A stretch of DNA of 5,386 nucleotides from Nitrospirota bacterium (GCA_027415455.1 DAIBSV010000127.1:1-5386), one strand, 5' to 3'; positions 1 through 5,376 are shown, counted from the stretch's first letter. Numbers and translations are program-made. Notes: a model not told the origin generated them from the letters alone.

Positions 1-71
1 TGGGGAGATTGACCCTTGCGAAGGATTTGGGCTTGCCACTGGTAGGGTCCACGCTCACGGATCGTCGCCAT
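1..71 (-). CDS. Site-specific tyrosine integrase, N-terminal fragment (runs off the window)
   Basis: An ATG at 71-69 is preceded by a strong GGAGG ribosome binding site (81-77) with a 5-nt spacer and opens a frame with no stop to the window edge, giving 23 complete codons. The peptide starts MATIRERGPYQWQAQ and continues ILRKG. This MATIR-(K/R)-RG-x-YQW-x-A pattern is the usual start of phage-type tyrosine recombinases, where the first beta strands form the arm-type DNA-binding region. The catalytic domain (R...H-x-x-R...Y) would lie outside the window. The gene begins about 100 bases past the 3' end of tRNA-Thr and points away from it, which is the standard arrangement for an integrase that inserts its element into the tRNA gene. 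The family call rests on N-terminal pattern recognition plus position; whether the gene is intact or a remnant cannot be seen. Confidence 0.72.
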   Translation of the reverse strand, partial: MATIRERGPYQWQAQILRKGQSP

Positions 72-115
72 AATTTCCTCCGGAAAAGGGGTTCCGAAAG
101 CCTCACAATAGCGCA

Positions 116-142
116 ATTATGGCAAAAACTTTTTTATGACAA
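116..142 (-). promoter_or_regulatory. Candidate integrase promoter
   Basis: On the minus strand a TTGTCA box (142-137; 5 of 6 to the sigma-70 -35 consensus) is followed after 15 nt by CATAAT (121-116; 5 of 6 to the -10 consensus). The spacer is shorter than the preferred 16-18 nt, so strength is uncertain. The predicted start near 109 would leave a leader of about 38 nt before the integrase ATG. The surrounding bases are AT-rich compared with the rest of the window. Confidence 0.35.
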
Positions 143-168
143 TGAATTTTCAAGATTGGCTTAAACAT

Positions 169-215
169 TGGAGCCGGCGGTCGGGATTGAACCGACGACC
201 TGTCGATTACGAATC
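169..215 (-). other. Probable attachment-site region (att) in the 3' half of tRNA-Thr
   Basis: Tyrosine integrases of this type commonly recombine within the anticodon-to-3'-end part of a tRNA gene, and the element carries a copy that restores the tRNA. Here the integrase fragment starts just past the tRNA 3' end, so the crossover site is expected between about the anticodon loop and the CCA end. The exact core cannot be defined because the second copy (attR), which would be a repeat of part of this stretch, is not in the window. This is inferred from position, not from a repeat pair. Confidence 0.35.
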
Positions 216-243
216 GACTGCACTACCACTGTGCTACGCCGGC
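169..243 (-). tRNA. tRNA-Thr (anticodon CGT)
   Basis: The minus strand folds as a complete 75-nt cloverleaf including an encoded CCA. The acceptor stem GCCGGCG pairs fully with CGCCGGC. The D arm is GCAC/GTGC with loop AGTGGTA. The anticodon stem GTCGA/TCGAC encloses loop TTCGTAA, so the anticodon is CGT (211-209) reading ACG, Thr. The variable loop has 5 nt, and the T arm is GTCGG-TTCAATC-CCGAC. The discriminator base is T (U73). All stems are free of mismatches, so the gene looks functional even though an integrase gene follows its 3' end. It has its own promoter candidate upstream (268-296). No clear intrinsic terminator follows it. Confidence 0.96.
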
Positions 244-267
244 CTGATTGAAGAAAGACAAATGAGG

Positions 268-296
268 ATCATAGCGAAAGTCGCAGGGAGAGGCAA
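268..296 (-). promoter_or_regulatory. tRNA-Thr promoter
   Basis: The minus strand shows TTGCCT (296-291; 4 of 6 to TTGACA), exactly 17 nt, then TATGAT (273-268; 5 of 6 to TATAAT). Transcription would start about 262, roughly 19 nt before the mature tRNA 5' end at 243, leaving a short leader for RNase P to remove. This fits a sigma-70-type stable-RNA promoter. The bases directly upstream of the -35 box are a G-tract rather than the AT-rich UP element typical of strong tRNA promoters. Confidence 0.6.
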
Positions 297-313
297 CCCC
301 CCTCCCCCCCCCC
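297..313 (-). repeat. G-tract (10 G, A, 6 G on the minus strand)
   Basis: The plus strand reads six C, one T, then ten C, so the minus strand carries ten G, one A and six G in the non-coding gap between the stop of the PEGA lipoprotein (327) and the tRNA promoter (-35 ends at 296). A 16-of-17 G run can form a G-quadruplex in DNA or RNA and is prone to slippage in replication and in sequencing, so its exact length may be unreliable. Confidence 0.85.
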
Positions 314-326
314 AACTTTTTCGAAA

Positions 327-1331
327 TCAGTTTTTCTTTGGAAGATCCCCGTTCCAGGGAGTCATTTTTCCATCAAGGATCCCGACTTTGTCCCGACTTG
401 TTTCGTATCCATCCTTGTGAACCTTCAGGAGGTGAACCCCCGGAGTGAGGTCGAGCGCAAGGGGGGTCACTCCATAATAGATTCCATCGACATAGACGCG
501 GGCCCCTTGAGGCTTCGAAATAATCTCAAGGCGTCCTTTGCCGGAAGGGATCACTCCGGCAGACTTGCCCTCCGGCGTCTTGGGAACATCCGCCATGAAC
601 CCTGCCGAAAGCACCTGCACCGATCCGGGATCCCTTTTGTTGATCTTGGGCAGGATCCGATCGACCGATTGAAGAACCACGTTCTGCAAGGCGTCCTGGA
701 GGCGTATCGCGGCAAAGTCAGTCGGGGCCTTCTTGGAGACCTTCCGGTCGTAGGTGTCATGGTGGAGGGTGTTCCCCCAAATGATGCGCCCGGTCTGACT
801 GTCGAGATAGTAGAGCTCGACCCGCACCTGCGTTGTAACCGCGAGGGATGTGAAGTTTCCGCTGGCCAGTCCGCTGAGACCACCCGATCTCAGAAGAAAT
901 TCATAGTTCTGGAGCTTTCCGATGACAAAAACATTGACCTCCGGATAAAGGGTCCTCAAGGATCGGACCCAGGAGTTTGTGGAAAAGGAAAAATTATCCG
1001 GAGGCGTTTTGATCCAGACCGCCTTAAGCCCGAGATACCGGTAGGTGTCGACAAAGGCCTTCGTCACCTGATCCGGCACGTTGGCATTGGTATGGTAGGT
1101 GTTCGACCCCCACCCGATCAAGGTTTTGTCCCCCATCATCTGCTTGGCAACCCGCAGATCTTCGAAGGTCACAAAACCGAAGGTGATATTGGAGCGATAT
1201 TGGTTTGGCCGGGTCTCCCCGGCGTTTGGATTATAGTTGAGCTCAATGGGTTTCGGTGCGCACCCCGACAGGGAAAAAGAGGTCAGTACAGCAAAAAAAA
1301 GCAAGATTTGAGCGATGGATCTCTTGTTCAA
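327..1331 (-). CDS. Outer-membrane-type lipoprotein with C-terminal PEGA domain
   Basis: The product has 334 residues. A signal peptide (residues 1-23, hydrophobic core about 7-20) ends in the lipobox LSGC with the lipidated Cys at 24. Residue +2 is Ala, which by the proteobacterial rule favours the outer membrane. Residues about 48-230 form a mixed alpha/beta region that loosely resembles YajG-like lipoproteins: an early FVTFEDLR strand, then PDQVTKAFVDTYRYLG, then a VFVIGKL strand and hairpins such as VRVELYYLDSQTGRIIWG. Residues about 266-318 are a PEGA domain (GRLEIISKPQGARVYVDG, then GVTPLALDLTPGVHLLKV), a surface/wall-associated module whose role is not settled. The start is TTG at 1331, supported by GGAGG at 1341-1337 with a 5-nt spacer and by a 4-nt TTGA overlap with the stop of the rodZ-like gene. 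This is the last gene of the operon. The exact function is unknown; lipidation and PEGA are clear, the YajG likeness is only a hint. Confidence 0.85.
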   Translation of the reverse strand: MNKRSIAQILLFFAVLTSFSLSGCAPKPIELNYNPNAGETRPNQYRSNITFGFVTFEDLRVAKQMMGDKTLIGWGSNTYHTNANVPDQVTKAFVDTYRYLGLKAVWIKTPPDNFSFSTNSWVRSLRTLYPEVNVFVIGKLQNYEFLLRSGGLSGLASGNFTSLAVTTQVRVELYYLDSQTGRIIWGNTLHHDTYDRKVSKKAPTDFAAIRLQDALQNVVLQSVDRILPKINKRDPGSVQVLSAGFMADVPKTPEGKSAGVIPSGKGRLEIISKPQGARVYVDGIYYGVTPLALDLTPGVHLLKVHKDGYETSRDKVGILDGKMTPWNGDLPKKN

Positions 1332-2515
1332 GGAGTCCTCCCTGATTGGGGCTGGGTTCCGGAATTCACAGACGTTTGGCCAGGAGAAGTCGATGAAGGC
1401 TGGCCCGTTTCGGGAACGAGGGGAACGACACTCCCCGGCGAGGTTCCCGGTAATGTTTTGTGAGAGGAAGAAGGCGCCCCTTTCATCCCTGTCCCCTGCC
1501 CGGTTTGCGTGGGAACCCCCTTCGTGAGGAGCGGCTTGGAGGAGCCTTTAAGCGGACGCAGGCTCATGCGGTTCAGTCGCCGATGAAGGACGGGGTCAGA
1601 GGTAGGACCGGCAAGACCAAGCCTTTTTCCGTTCAGGAATAGAACCAATCCGTTCCCGTACTCGGTGGAAAAGGTCATGAAATTTTTTCCATTTAGCGTT
1701 CGACTTTCCCCAGGTTTCAGATGAAAACGTCGCACCGTTCCGTCATCGATTGAAATGACCACCCATGTGTTCTTGATGGCGACCATTTTCAGGGTCAGGC
1801 CTCCCCTCTCGATCCCAAGGGAGCCCGGCAGGGATCCGGGATGATCGACGAGTCCTGTCCGATCTGCTTGATCAGTCCGGACAGTGCTCGTGGGAGATGT
1901 CGACTGATGACTTCTGGCCTGATCCATCCCGGTCGAACTGGAGAGATCTCCCCTCCCCCCGGCGGGCGTTCCTGACCCGGAGGTCAGGGGAGAAACGGGG
2001 GGACGAGGGGCCGGAAGCGGTGCGATCGACACCTTCGAGCCTTTCCCTGAAACCGACTTATGCTGGTGCATCGCGTAGCGGACTCCCAGAATGGCCACCA
2101 CGGACAGGGCAAACAACGCCACTCCCCACAGTTTGAAGTTCAATGTCCCGCCCGTCTGAATTCCATGGATTCCTGGGGAATGGCTCAGAGAGGTCACATC
2201 ACTGGGATCCGGTTTGACTGTCGCATTCCACTCGGCCTGAAATTTCCGGCTTATAGCCTCGGAATCCAACCCCAAAAGTTCGGCGTAAACCTTCACATGC
2301 CCCTTTGCATAGACCATGCTGGGATACTGGGGCCAGCCCCCCTGCTCGATGACAAGGACCCATCCCGGGCTGATGTGGGTAATGCGGTCAACATCGTCGA
2401 TCGTCAATCCCTTTTCGATCCGCGCCTTCTCCAGAGTCTTTCCGACCGTTTCGGGGGATTCGGTTGCGGGCTTGGATTCCTCGGGCTGGCTTTCTCTCTC
2501 TACAGATTCAGACAT
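1328..2515 (-). CDS. rodZ: RodZ-like helix-turn-helix membrane protein
   Basis: RodZ links MreB filaments at the inner membrane to the elongation machinery and helps set rod shape. From the ATG at 2515 the product has 395 residues. Residues about 24-92 are a RodZ-type helix-turn-helix (LEKARIEKGLTIDDVDRIT, then MVYAKGHVKVYAELLGLD). One membrane helix lies at about 127-146 (type II orientation), followed by a Pro/Ser/Gly-rich periplasmic linker (about 155-235). A beta-rich DUF4115-type domain follows at about 238-303, with WVVISIDDG and HLKPGES. A low-complexity Ser/Thr/Pro/Gly tail of roughly 75 residues (about 321-395) is unusual after DUF4115. Start choice: the ATG has AAGG at a 7-nt spacer; an in-frame GTG at 2560 overlaps the pilF-like stop by 4 nt (GTGA) but its GGAGG is only 3 nt away, so both are possible and coupling may use the GTG. 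Adjacency to a PilF-like gene matches the pilF-rodZ order known in gammaproteobacteria. Confidence 0.85.
   Translation of the reverse strand: MSESVERESQPEESKPATESPETVGKTLEKARIEKGLTIDDVDRITHISPGWVLVIEQGGWPQYPSMVYAKGHVKVYAELLGLDSEAISRKFQAEWNATVKPDPSDVTSLSHSPGIHGIQTGGTLNFKLWGVALFALSVVAILGVRYAMHQHKSVSGKGSKVSIAPLPAPRPPVSPLTSGSGTPAGGRGDLSSSTGMDQARSHQSTSPTSTVRTDQADRTGLVDHPGSLPGSLGIERGGLTLKMVAIKNTWVVISIDDGTVRRFHLKPGESRTLNGKNFMTFSTEYGNGLVLFLNGKRLGLAGPTSDPVLHRRLNRMSLRPLKGSSKPLLTKGVPTQTGQGTGMKGAPSSSHKTLPGTSPGSVVPLVPETGQPSSTSPGQTSVNSGTQPQSGRTP
1337..1341 (-). promoter_or_regulatory. Ribosome binding site fixing the TTG start of the PEGA lipoprotein
   Basis: GGAGG on the minus strand, inside the last codons of the rodZ-like gene, lies 5 nt before TTG at 1331. 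No in-frame ATG follows before the signal peptide core other than this TTG, and the resulting N-terminus MNKRS has the expected positive charge. Confidence 0.7.
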
Positions 2516-2556
2516 CAGAGTCCCTTCTTTCAGATCATGGAGCCCATTATCGGTGG

Positions 2557-3390
2557 TCACTTGCCTCCGGCCTGATTCTGGCTCCCTTTTTTGCCTCCAG
2601 AAGCCGCTGCCGTTGGGAGGTCCTTTGGAAGAACCAGAAGATAACGCCGGGCCTTGATGCCGATCTTTGAATTCGGGTCGAGACGGACAGCCTCTTTGAA
2701 CGCCCGGGATGCCTTTTCCTGATTGTCGAGCTTCAGGTAGGCGCGGCCAAGCTCATAATATCCTGCCGAGAAGTCGGGCGCTGCCCTGATGGCCGCGGAA
2801 AAGTCCTGCAGGGCCTTTTCGTAGGCTCCTTCCGACATGTGCACCTTTCCAAGCCAGTAATGAGCCGGGAGAAAGTGGTCGTTTCGCAGAAGCGCCTTTG
2901 AGAAGTATTCCTTAGCTTTCTCAAACTTTCCCATTTGCATGTAGGTTTTCCCGATGTTCACCAGAGGATAGTAGGGAGTGCGGTTGAGGGTGTTTTTGAG
3001 GGCCTTCCGGAAATAGTCCAGTGCCTCCCGATACTCCTTCTGCTCAAGCGCGATCTCTCCCAAATAATTGTAGGTGGAGGAACGGTCCGGATTGTTTCTG
3101 AGGGCTTTCCGGAGCTCCTTCTTCGCATCTTCCAGGTCATGCATGAGGTAGTACACATGGCCCAGGGAATAATGCACCTTGGGAATGGCCGGATCCAGAT
3201 GGTTGGCGTACTCAAACTCCCAGTAGGCGTCCTGAAGTTTCTGTTCCTTGAGCTTCCGGAGCCCGGCATTGTAATGCTCGATGGCCAGATGGTGGTTTTT
3301 GGGGGAAACGCTCCCATGACAGCCTGACAGAAGAATCGCGAACACCACCGGGGAGAATGGGCGACAGAAGAGTCTCCATCGCTCGGACAA
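2557..3390 (-). CDS. TPR-repeat lipoprotein, PilF/PilW-like
   Basis: The product has 277 residues. A short signal peptide carries the lipobox LSGC with lipidated Cys24 and +2 His, suggesting outer-membrane sorting. Six tetratricopeptide repeats follow at about 36-69, 70-103, 104-137, 139-172, 173-206 and 207-240, each with the usual small/large residue pattern and a Pro or Asn near the repeat end (for example YLGEIALEQKEYREALDYF). The end (about 257-277) is a Lys/Gly/Gln-rich tail. Family knowledge: PilF/PilW is a TPR lipoprotein that pilots the type IV pilus secretin PilQ to the outer membrane. The pilF label rests on size, lipobox, TPR number and position just before rodZ; a general TPR lipoprotein unrelated to pili is the main alternative, as no other pilus gene is in view. 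The start is TTG at 3390, one base after the pfkB stop, with GGAGG at a 7-nt spacer. Confidence 0.85.
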   Translation of the reverse strand: MSERWRLFCRPFSPVVFAILLSGCHGSVSPKNHHLAIEHYNAGLRKLKEQKLQDAYWEFEYANHLDPAIPKVHYSLGHVYYLMHDLEDAKKELRKALRNNPDRSSTYNYLGEIALEQKEYREALDYFRKALKNTLNRTPYYPLVNIGKTYMQMGKFEKAKEYFSKALLRNDHFLPAHYWLGKVHMSEGAYEKALQDFSAAIRAAPDFSAGYYELGRAYLKLDNQEKASRAFKEAVRLDPNSKIGIKARRYLLVLPKDLPTAAASGGKKGSQNQAGGK

Positions 3391-3391
3391 T

Positions 3392-4327
3392 TCAGAGCCT
3401 CCGTTCCTCGTAATCGATCCGTCTGAATCCTGTCAGATCTCCGAATTCCCTGATTCTCGAGGAAATCTCCCCGAGGGAAAGGGCCCGGGTACCGGCAACC
3501 CCGAAATCCGAGACGCAGAAGGAGGCCATCACCGATCCGATGATCGAGGACTGCTTCAGGAATTCGGGACTGTGGTGCCCATGGACGGTCAGATACCCGA
3601 GAAGCCCCCCCGCAAAGGAGTCCCCTGCGCCGGTCGGATCCTTGACCACTTCGAGCGGCATGGCCGGAGAGGCGAAGACGCCCCCTTCGTAGAAAACCAG
3701 CGCGCCATGCTCTCCCTTCTTTAGAACCACGATCGACGGACCGAGGGCCCGGATCGCCCGGGCGGCGAGGACGAGATTGAACTCGCCTGTCAGCATGCGG
3801 GCTTCGGATTCGTTGATGGTCAGGAGATCGATCCTCCGGAGGACCCGAAGCAGGGCGTCCTTTTTTGATTCAATCCAGTAGTTCATCGTGTCCAGGGCCA
3901 CCAGGCGCGGACGGACGGGCAGGGAGTCGAGGATCTTCCCCTGAATCTCCGGATCGATATTTGCGAGAAAAAGGGTTTCCGGGTTGGGGTAATGCTCCGC
4001 CACGCGGGGGTTGAAGGAGAGCAGGCAGTTCAGGCGAGTGTCACGGGTGATCGCCGTGTTGAGATCATAGGTGTACTCTCCCGTCCAGGCAAAGGTCTCT
4101 TCTGCACTCCGGTCGATGCCCCGGAAGTCGATTCCCCGGTTTTCGAGGATCCTGAATCCCTCCTCCGGGTAGTCCTTCCCCACGACCGCCACCACTCCGA
4201 CGGATGTCCAGTAGGAGGCGGCGACGCCCCCGTAAAAGGCCGATCCTCCGAGGGCCCTTTGCACGGATCCGAAGGGGGTCGTCACATCGTCGAGGGCGAC
4301 GGTCCCCACAATGACAAGCTTCGGCAT
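3392..4327 (-). CDS. PfkB/ribokinase-family sugar or nucleoside kinase
   Basis: The product has 311 residues, the usual length for this cytosolic family, which transfers phosphate from ATP to a sugar or nucleoside hydroxyl. Visible marks are the N-terminal strand VIVGTVALDD, the substrate-side GGSAFYGGVAAS (27-38), the INESEA motif (171-176) typical of the family, the ATP-side IVVLKKGEHGAL (199-210), and signature 2 DPTGAGDSFAGG (230-241), whose Asp236 is the expected catalytic base and whose GAGD makes the anion hole. The substrate cannot be read from sequence. The overlap with mtnP suggests a nucleoside or a sugar from purine/MTA salvage, which is inference; an MTR kinase role is unlikely because that enzyme is a different fold and the phosphorylase already yields the phosphorylated sugar. 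The start ATG overlaps the mtnP stop by one base (TGATG) and has GGAG at a 6-nt spacer; a GTG one codon earlier is possible. Confidence 0.88.
   Translation of the reverse strand: MPKLVIVGTVALDDVTTPFGSVQRALGGSAFYGGVAASYWTSVGVVAVVGKDYPEEGFRILENRGIDFRGIDRSAEETFAWTGEYTYDLNTAITRDTRLNCLLSFNPRVAEHYPNPETLFLANIDPEIQGKILDSLPVRPRLVALDTMNYWIESKKDALLRVLRRIDLLTINESEARMLTGEFNLVLAARAIRALGPSIVVLKKGEHGALVFYEGGVFASPAMPLEVVKDPTGAGDSFAGGLLGYLTVHGHHSPEFLKQSSIIGSVMASFCVSDFGVAGTRALSLGEISSRIREFGDLTGFRRIDYEERRL
3398..3402 (-). promoter_or_regulatory. Ribosome binding site fixing the TTG start of the TPR lipoprotein
   Basis: GGAGG sits in the last codons of the kinase gene, 7 nt ahead of TTG at 3390. There is no ATG upstream of the signal peptide, so this site decides the start. 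The kinase stop TGA (3394-3392) lies between the site and the start, an arrangement suited to re-initiation by the same ribosome. Confidence 0.7.
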
Positions 4328-5262
4328 CACGGTCTCCCCCCCTCTTCCGCCTTCAGGATCCCGAGAAACGCGAGCTTATTCCGCGTGGCTGCCGGAATGC
4401 TGTCGGGATGGGTGACCAGCGCCGTTTTCGGGGCCTCCTGGCATTTGCACCCGCCGGCGGGGCCGACCGTTTCCAACGCCCTTTCCAGGATCCGGTTCGC
4501 CGTCGACACGTTCTTTTCCATGACGGCCAGGACATCGGCCACCGTCACGGCATCATGGTCCGGATGCCAGCAGTCAAAATCCGTCGACAGGGCCAGGGTG
4601 GCATAGCAAAGGCCGGCTTCGCGTGCAAGACGGGCCTCGGTCACGTTGGTCATCCCGATGACGTCGGCATTGAACTGACGGTAAAGGAAGGATTCAGCCT
4701 GGGTCGAAAATGCCGGACCTTCCATGCAGAGGTAGGTCCCCTTCCCATGGTGCCGGGCCTTGACGCTCCGACAGGCCTCCACCAGCGTTTTTGCCAAGTC
4801 GGGACAAATCGGATGGGCAAATCCCGTATGGCCGACTGCCCCCTGGCCGTAGAAGGTCGAGGGACGCCCCTTGGTCCAGTCGATGAACTGGTCCACCACG
4901 ACCATGTCTCCCGGAACGATGGACTCCTTCAGGGACCCGACGGCCGACACGGACAGGATCCTTCGCACCCCAAGGGCCACGAACCCTGCAATATTGGCCC
5001 TGTAGTTGATCTCTCCCGGAAGATAGCGATGGCCGGCCCCATGGCGGGAGAGGAAGGCCACGGGAATCTCGCCGATCATCCCGACCATGTAAGGGTCGGA
5101 TGGCTGACCCCAGGGAGTTTCCACGACGGTCGGACGAAGGTCGGAGAGCCCTTTCAAATGATACAGCCCCGATCCCCCGATGATGCCGATTCTCTCCTTG
5201 TTCGACCTCTTCACTGACACTGCATTTCTCGCGGGTGTGGATCTTTTGATTCCCTGGGACAT
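4327..5262 (-). CDS. mtnP: S-methyl-5'-thioadenosine phosphorylase (MTAP)
   Basis: It cleaves methylthioadenosine with phosphate to adenine and methylthioribose-1-phosphate, the entry to methionine salvage and the disposal route for the polyamine-synthesis by-product. From the ATG at 5262 it has 311 residues. Phosphate-site elements are IGIIGGSGLY (25-34) and SRHGAGH (72-78), followed by PGEINYRANI (82-91), SVSAVGSL (104-111), CMEGPAFS (179-186) and GMTN (203-206). STDFDCWH (226-233) carries the two Asp (228, 230) that match the adenine-binding Asp pair of human MTAP and separate it from guanine/hypoxanthine-type PNPs. A CKC pair (272-274) resembles the C-terminal CXC of archaeal MTAP II. An in-frame ATG at 5328 would add 22 residues without family similarity and overlaps the promoter candidate; the ATG at 5262 has AAGGAG upstream, though with a long 11-nt spacer. 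It is the first gene of the operon. Confidence 0.92.
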   Translation of the reverse strand: MSQGIKRSTPARNAVSVKRSNKERIGIIGGSGLYHLKGLSDLRPTVVETPWGQPSDPYMVGMIGEIPVAFLSRHGAGHRYLPGEINYRANIAGFVALGVRRILSVSAVGSLKESIVPGDMVVVDQFIDWTKGRPSTFYGQGAVGHTGFAHPICPDLAKTLVEACRSVKARHHGKGTYLCMEGPAFSTQAESFLYRQFNADVIGMTNVTEARLAREAGLCYATLALSTDFDCWHPDHDAVTVADVLAVMEKNVSTANRILERALETVGPAGGCKCQEAPKTALVTHPDSIPAATRNKLAFLGILKAEEGGRP

Positions 5263-5273
5263 ATGGCGAGGCT

Positions 5274-5279
5274 CTCCTT
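5274..5279 (-). promoter_or_regulatory. Ribosome binding site of mtnP
   Basis: AAGGAG on the minus strand lies 11 nt before the ATG at 5262. The spacer is longer than ideal, but the site is better than anything near the upstream ATG at 5328 (GGAG at 13 nt), so it helps choose the shorter protein. Confidence 0.5.
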
Positions 5280-5318
5280 CCCTGATTCCATCGATAGTGT
5301 CAGCAGCAATTTTTTCCG

Positions 5319-5347
5319 ATCGTACCATAATTTGGGAAAAGCTCCAA
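5319..5347 (-). promoter_or_regulatory. Candidate operon promoter (extended -10)
   Basis: TTGGAG (5347-5342; 3 of 6 to the -35 consensus) is followed by exactly 17 nt and TACGAT (5324-5319; 4 of 6 to the -10 consensus). TGG directly before the -10 box supplies the TGn of an extended -10 element, which can compensate for a weak -35. The start of transcription would be near 5312, leaving a leader of about 50 nt before the ATG at 5262. If real, the ATG at 5328 lies upstream of the transcript and cannot be used from it. Confidence 0.45.
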
Positions 5348-5353
5348 GGGATC

Positions 5354-5376
5354 GTCGTTCCCGCACCGGGAGCGAC
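5354..5376. repeat. Inverted repeat upstream of the operon promoter
   Basis: The plus strand reads GTCGT TCCCG CAC CGGGA GCGAC. The arms pair over ten positions with one T-G position and a 3-base CAC centre. It ends 7 bases upstream of the candidate -35 box. No T-run follows on the minus strand, so it is not a clear intrinsic terminator for an upstream minus-strand gene; an operator or chance dyad are alternatives. The remaining bases to the window edge show no supportable gene. Confidence 0.4.

Noticed and set aside
122..136. A/T palindrome (A-run followed by T-run) after the tRNA as a possible terminator
   Set aside because: It lacks a GC stem and would need bases from the pairing arms to form a loop, so it is a poor terminator; it more likely forms the spacer of the integrase promoter.
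136..420. 94-residue open frame on the plus strand across the tRNA and the G-tract
   Set aside because: It crosses an intact tRNA gene and translates the C-tract as a proline run; no ribosome binding site or family likeness supports it.
417..1463. 348-residue open frame on the plus strand, longer than the lipoprotein opposite it
   Set aside because: It lies antisense to the PEGA lipoprotein and the end of rodZ, whose lipobox, PEGA domain and ribosome binding site are clear. Its translation has no recognisable domain and no supporting start site; it is a shadow of GC-rich codons.
1893..2055. C/G-rich stretches inside the rodZ-like linker as possible repeats or a frameshift
   Set aside because: They encode the Pro/Ser/Gly-rich linker in an uninterrupted frame, with the DUF4115-type domain in frame after it.
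2060..2575. 171-residue and overlapping plus-strand frames opposite rodZ
   Set aside because: They are antisense to the helix-turn-helix and membrane segment of the RodZ-like gene and show no protein-like pattern.
4408..5217. 269-residue open frame on the plus strand
   Set aside because: It is wholly antisense to mtnP, whose conserved motifs run throughout. The translation is rich in Gly, His, Arg and Asp as expected from a shadow frame.
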